Source: Kiritimatiellia bacterium (lineage in GTDB: Bacteria > Verrucomicrobiota > Kiritimatiellia > JAAZAB01). Taken from it: a stretch of 46,072 nt of DNA. This document shows, in pieces, positions 43,670 to 46,072 of this stretch; positions within the stretch are counted from its first letter, which is position 1; each line of letters begins with the position of its first letter. The stretch spans positions 1-46,072 of the forward strand of contig JAQUMN010000029.1 of assembly GCA_028718125.1 (NCBI GenBank), read 5' to 3'. The translations under genes and the position numbers were made by a program. The notes beneath the pieces were generated by a model, which did no database searches, was not told the origin of the DNA, and saw only the letters and a program-made list of their open reading frames with translations.

Positions 43670-45472
43670 TCACCAGCTCATGCCTACCAGGCGATAACCC
43701 GAACCGGACAACCTGACATAAAAAGACCGCGTTACGGGATCATACACGGCTGGATCGGCCTTGCCGTCATTGTCGTAATCTCCGCCGCGTGCCCCCATCG
43801 TCGGGCCGCCAAATCCGGCAATACCCCCGGTCGTCGTATAGCCCTGTGCTGAAAAGGTGCACATCCACAATCCGCCGGCGGGCTGGTAAACCATGAGGTC
43901 GGCCTTGCCGTCCCCATCGTAATCGCCGGGCACCGGCACAACGCCCGCACCGCCGGTGGTCGGCCAACCATAGGAGGCATATCCCTGGCCGGACAACAGT
44001 ACTTGCCACTTCCCGCTGGCCGGTTCAAATACGGCCGGATCGGTCTTGCCGTCGCCGTCATAATCTGCGCTGGCATTGAGCCAGCCCGCACCGCCCAGGG
44101 ATGCACTGAAGGCGTAGGCGTTGGAATAACCCGCGTTCGACAGCCAGGCAACCACCAGGCCTGGCGACGCAACATATAGGGCCGGATCGGCCTTGCAGTC
44201 GCCATCGAAGTCGCCAACAACCGGCACGCACCCATCTCCACCCATGCTCATTCCTCCCAACGCGTAGGATCGCGAGGAAAATAACACCGAGAGCAGGCGG
44301 GTGGTCGGATTATAGACCGCCGGGTCGGCTTGACCGTCCCCGTCAAAGTCAGCCGAGCATTCGATTCCACCCGGCCCGCCCATGGTCGCTCCAAAAACCC
44401 AATAGCCACTGCTCGAGAACGCCACAATCAACTGCCCATCCTGATAGGCGGCCGGGTCGGCCTTGCCGTCGCCGTCATAATCGAAGCAGACCTTATTTAA
44501 GTAATTTTGAATCCTGTTAGCGGCATTCGATCTAATATTGAAGTAATAAAACGGATAATCGAAGTTATGGTATATTCCAAAACGCGCAAGCGTGTTTATG
44601 CGACCCAAGGCATTGGTGTCGGCCGTGCTGCAAATCAACACCCCGCGGGCGATGTCGATCCGGGCATCGGCATACTGCGGCACGCGGACGTAGACGCCGT
44701 TTGTGTCCGGCATGAAGGATCCAAACCCCTGGTTGGTGGTGGCCAGGATCTCGGTTCGGGCCCACGTGAGAGGATTGATGACTGTGCCCACCAACCCCCA
44801 CAAGATTGGATTGGCGATAGGCACAACGGGAGCCTGCGTGTTATACGAAATGATCACACCCGTGTCGCCGGGGCCTTCGGCGAATTTTAAATACGAATTA
44901 TCGGCCAGATACTGGGCGGTCACGGGATAGCCGATCACGTAGGCTGCAATCATCCTGGCTAATATCGACGGATGGGCTTTCACATATTCGGCCAACAGGT
45001 TGCTCAGGACATTGGCTCCTTGCGAATGCCCGGCTAACATAAACGGACGGCCCCGATTGAAGTGCTGGAGATAGTAGTCGAAGGCCGCGGTGGCATCCGT
45101 TGTGGGAATGCCGGCGACATATACCGGATCGTTTGGCGTCAAGTTGGCTTGTCGATAGAATGGCGCGTAAAGGTTGGCCATGGGTTCAAAGGCCGTGGCT
45201 TGGTGCGCAAAATAAACAGGCGCATTGCTCAGTATTTGAGGATTATCAATAGCGCAATATTCAGGAACGGGACCGCTGTTCGTCCAGGACGTTGGGTAAA
45301 GATAGAAGACGTCCACGGCTTTGTTCGTCGCAGCCGGTACATTCAACCAATGCGCAGGTATCGAATAATCGGTGGCCACGGTTGCATTCCCTTGTTCACA
45401 GGAAAGCGAAATGACTAAAACGACGAAAGCCAGACCTGCTTTCAAACCGATAATTTTTTTGGTTGTTTCCAT
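43670..45472 (-). CDS. Secreted DUF3089-type lipase/esterase with six-repeat calcium-loop module, copy 2
   Basis: A 600-residue tandem duplicate of the gene at 41817-43628. It has the same order: signal peptide with LVISLSCEQGNA (shared word for word with copy 1), hydrolase domain with AGHSQGAN, and the six-repeat C-terminal module. The hydrolase halves have many substitutions and small indels, yet from residue 298 or so to the stop the proteins are identical and the DNA appears identical. ATG at 45472 begins the signal peptide; the frame extends upstream only with TTG and there is no clear ribosome binding site. This is the first gene of the lipase pair. Confidence 0.82.
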   Translation of the reverse strand: METTKKIIGLKAGLAFVVLVISLSCEQGNATVATDYSIPAHWLNVPAATNKAVDVFYLYPTSWTNSGPVPEYCAIDNPQILSNAPVYFAHQATAFEPMANLYAPFYRQANLTPNDPVYVAGIPTTDATAAFDYYLQHFNRGRPFMLAGHSQGANVLSNLLAEYVKAHPSILARMIAAYVIGYPVTAQYLADNSYLKFAEGPGDTGVIISYNTQAPVVPIANPILWGLVGTVINPLTWARTEILATTNQGFGSFMPDTNGVYVRVPQYADARIDIARGVLICSTADTNALGRINTLARFGIYHNFDYPFYYFNIRSNAANRIQNYLNKVCFDYDGDGKADPAAYQDGQLIVAFSSSGYWVFGATMGGPGGIECSADFDGDGQADPAVYNPTTRLLSVLFSSRSYALGGMSMGGDGCVPVVGDFDGDCKADPALYVASPGLVVAWLSNAGYSNAYAFSASLGGAGWLNASADYDGDGKTDPAVFEPASGKWQVLLSGQGYASYGWPTTGGAGVVPVPGDYDGDGKADLMVYQPAGGLWMCTFSAQGYTTTGGIAGFGGPTMGARGGDYDNDGKADPAVYDPVTRSFYVRLSGSGYRLVGMSW

Positions 45473-45632
45473 TGTTTTTTTGTTGGTTTGTCGCCGTTTT
45501 TTGAACCATACCACCGTTAGAAACAATTACATATTTTAATCAGCCTGCCTGATTCTTGATAAGAAGGCAAGACTATCCCCGCCCCGGCAGAAGGTCAAAC
45601 CGGAAATCACGGATTGAGGCCATGCGATTTGT

Positions 45633-45658
45633 CTTGCCCCTGAGCAGGCAAGTTTTTT
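45633..45658 (+). terminator. Intrinsic terminator
   Basis: CTTGCC (45633-45638) pairs with GGCAAG (45647-45652) around an eight-base loop and is followed by TTTTTT. This is a textbook Rho-independent terminator on the plus strand. No plus-strand gene ends just before it, so it may stop a short leader or a non-coding transcript starting near the lipase promoter. Confidence 0.6.
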
Positions 45659-45660
45659 AG

Positions 45661-45776
45661 TCTATCATTATGAACAACCAAAGCATGCGTGCATACGGAT
45701 ACCGTGAATTTTATCATTAGCATCGTGACAAATAACTCACGAATGCAATTGCCTCCGAGCTGTTTATGGCTTAGTA
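45661..45776 (+). pseudogene. Degraded copy of the 3' end of the cupin-AraC gene
   Basis: The frame reads MNNQSMRAYGYREFYH, then TAG, HRDK and TAA. This matches the C-terminus of the AraC protein at 23649-24500 (MKQTGMRASGYREFYHQHCDK) with CAG changed to TAG. Similarity continues past the stop codon for about 40 bases (CAATTGCC...CTGTTTA.GGC). Nothing upstream of the terminator resembles the rest of the gene, so only the last 20 codons and the 3' flank were copied or kept. Confidence 0.7.
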
Positions 45777-45843
45777 ATGAAACCACCACGGGGTTTGTCC
45801 AACTATAAAATAAAAACTAATCGTCACGGAAAGCCAGGCTGCG

Positions 45844-46072
45844 ATGTGGTCGAAAAAACAAAAGATCATATCCTTAAGCCTGTCCATATTTAGGTGGATA
45901 CTCTTGGCACTGGCGCTTTTCATTAGGGCCGTCCCCCTCCATGCTGCGGCATACAACACCGTGTCCGGCGTCACTAATACCGTGATTGTGCCCAATGACG
46001 CCGACAGCCCCTATACGCTTTCCGAAATTGCGACGGATATCGGCGACGCCGCAGTCTTTGCCTGGCACGCTG
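45844..46072 (+). CDS. N-terminus of a secreted protein, cut by the window edge
   Basis: An ATG at 45844 opens a frame of 76 codons that is still open at the window end. Residues 1-36 look like a Sec signal peptide: basic start (MWSKKQK), long hydrophobic core (WILLALALFIRAVPL) and a cut near HAAA. The mature part begins YNTVSGVTNTVIVPNDADS and then YTLSEIATDIGDA. Threonine/valine/asparagine-rich starts of this kind are common in beta-helix or autotransporter-like surface proteins, but too little is present to name a family. A GGAAAG stretch lies about 15 bases before the ATG. The AraC 3' remnant and a terminator precede it. Confidence 0.55.
   Translation, partial: MWSKKQKIISLSLSIFRWILLALALFIRAVPLHAAAYNTVSGVTNTVIVPNDADSPYTLSEIATDIGDAAVFAWHA

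Overview
The window is a GC-rich, densely coded bacterial chromosome segment with long co-directional gene runs, many secreted enzymes with Sec signal peptides, and several decayed genes. The gene mix suggests a Gram-negative polysaccharide degrader of the PVC superphylum (Verrucomicrobiota, Kiritimatiellota or Lentisphaerota). It includes GH42-type trimerisation-fold hydrolases, a sialidase-like protein, FG-GAP-type calcium-loop repeats, phosphotriesterase-like and amidohydrolase-2 enzymes, and AraC regulators. This affiliation is inferred from gene content; there is no rRNA in the window.

Layout. 1-840: no convincing gene; a compact structured-RNA candidate at the left edge and a small terminal-inverted-repeat element. 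842-918: tRNA-Arg(CCG), minus strand. 1141-3696: mutS. 3817-9342 (minus): class II aldolase, fucose-isomerase-like protein, membrane protein, alpha/beta hydrolase, DEDDh exonuclease.

9423-21298 (minus): a run of twelve tightly spaced or overlapping genes, most likely one operon, facing an AraC regulator (21562-22395, plus). It encodes a cupin, a DegT-type PLP enzyme, a kelch lipoprotein, a phosphotriesterase-like hydrolase, a Gfo/Idh/MocA oxidoreductase, two coupled amidohydrolase-2 proteins (one without its metal histidines), a class III aminotransferase, two zinc dehydrogenases, an M20 hydrolase and a second cupin. The content fits catabolism or remodelling of an amino-sugar or aminocyclitol-like compound by oxidation, transamination, deacylation and lactone opening. 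I recognise no described pathway with this set; it is the best candidate here for an undescribed system.

22445-31932 (plus): a sugar nucleotidyltransferase, a cupin-AraC regulator, a sialidase-like protein and two tandem secreted hydrolase paralogues of about 1,000 residues. A near-identical 27-28 base motif lies before the regulator and again before the sialidase-like gene, suggesting a shared operator. A related cytoplasmic hydrolase follows on the minus strand (32232-34292).

34504-45472 (minus): acyl-CoA synthetase, hexose-6-phosphate mutarotase, EF-hand protein, and three secreted enzymes (one metallophosphoesterase, two DUF3089-type lipases) that share a C-terminal six-repeat calcium-loop module. 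The two lipase genes are tandem, and their 3' 906 bases appear identical while their 5' halves have diverged, which points to gene conversion or a recent duplication. A broken MttB-family methyltransferase gene lies between them and the metallophosphoesterase. At the right edge, after a terminator and a copy of the 3' end of the second AraC gene, a new secreted-protein gene starts and leaves the window.
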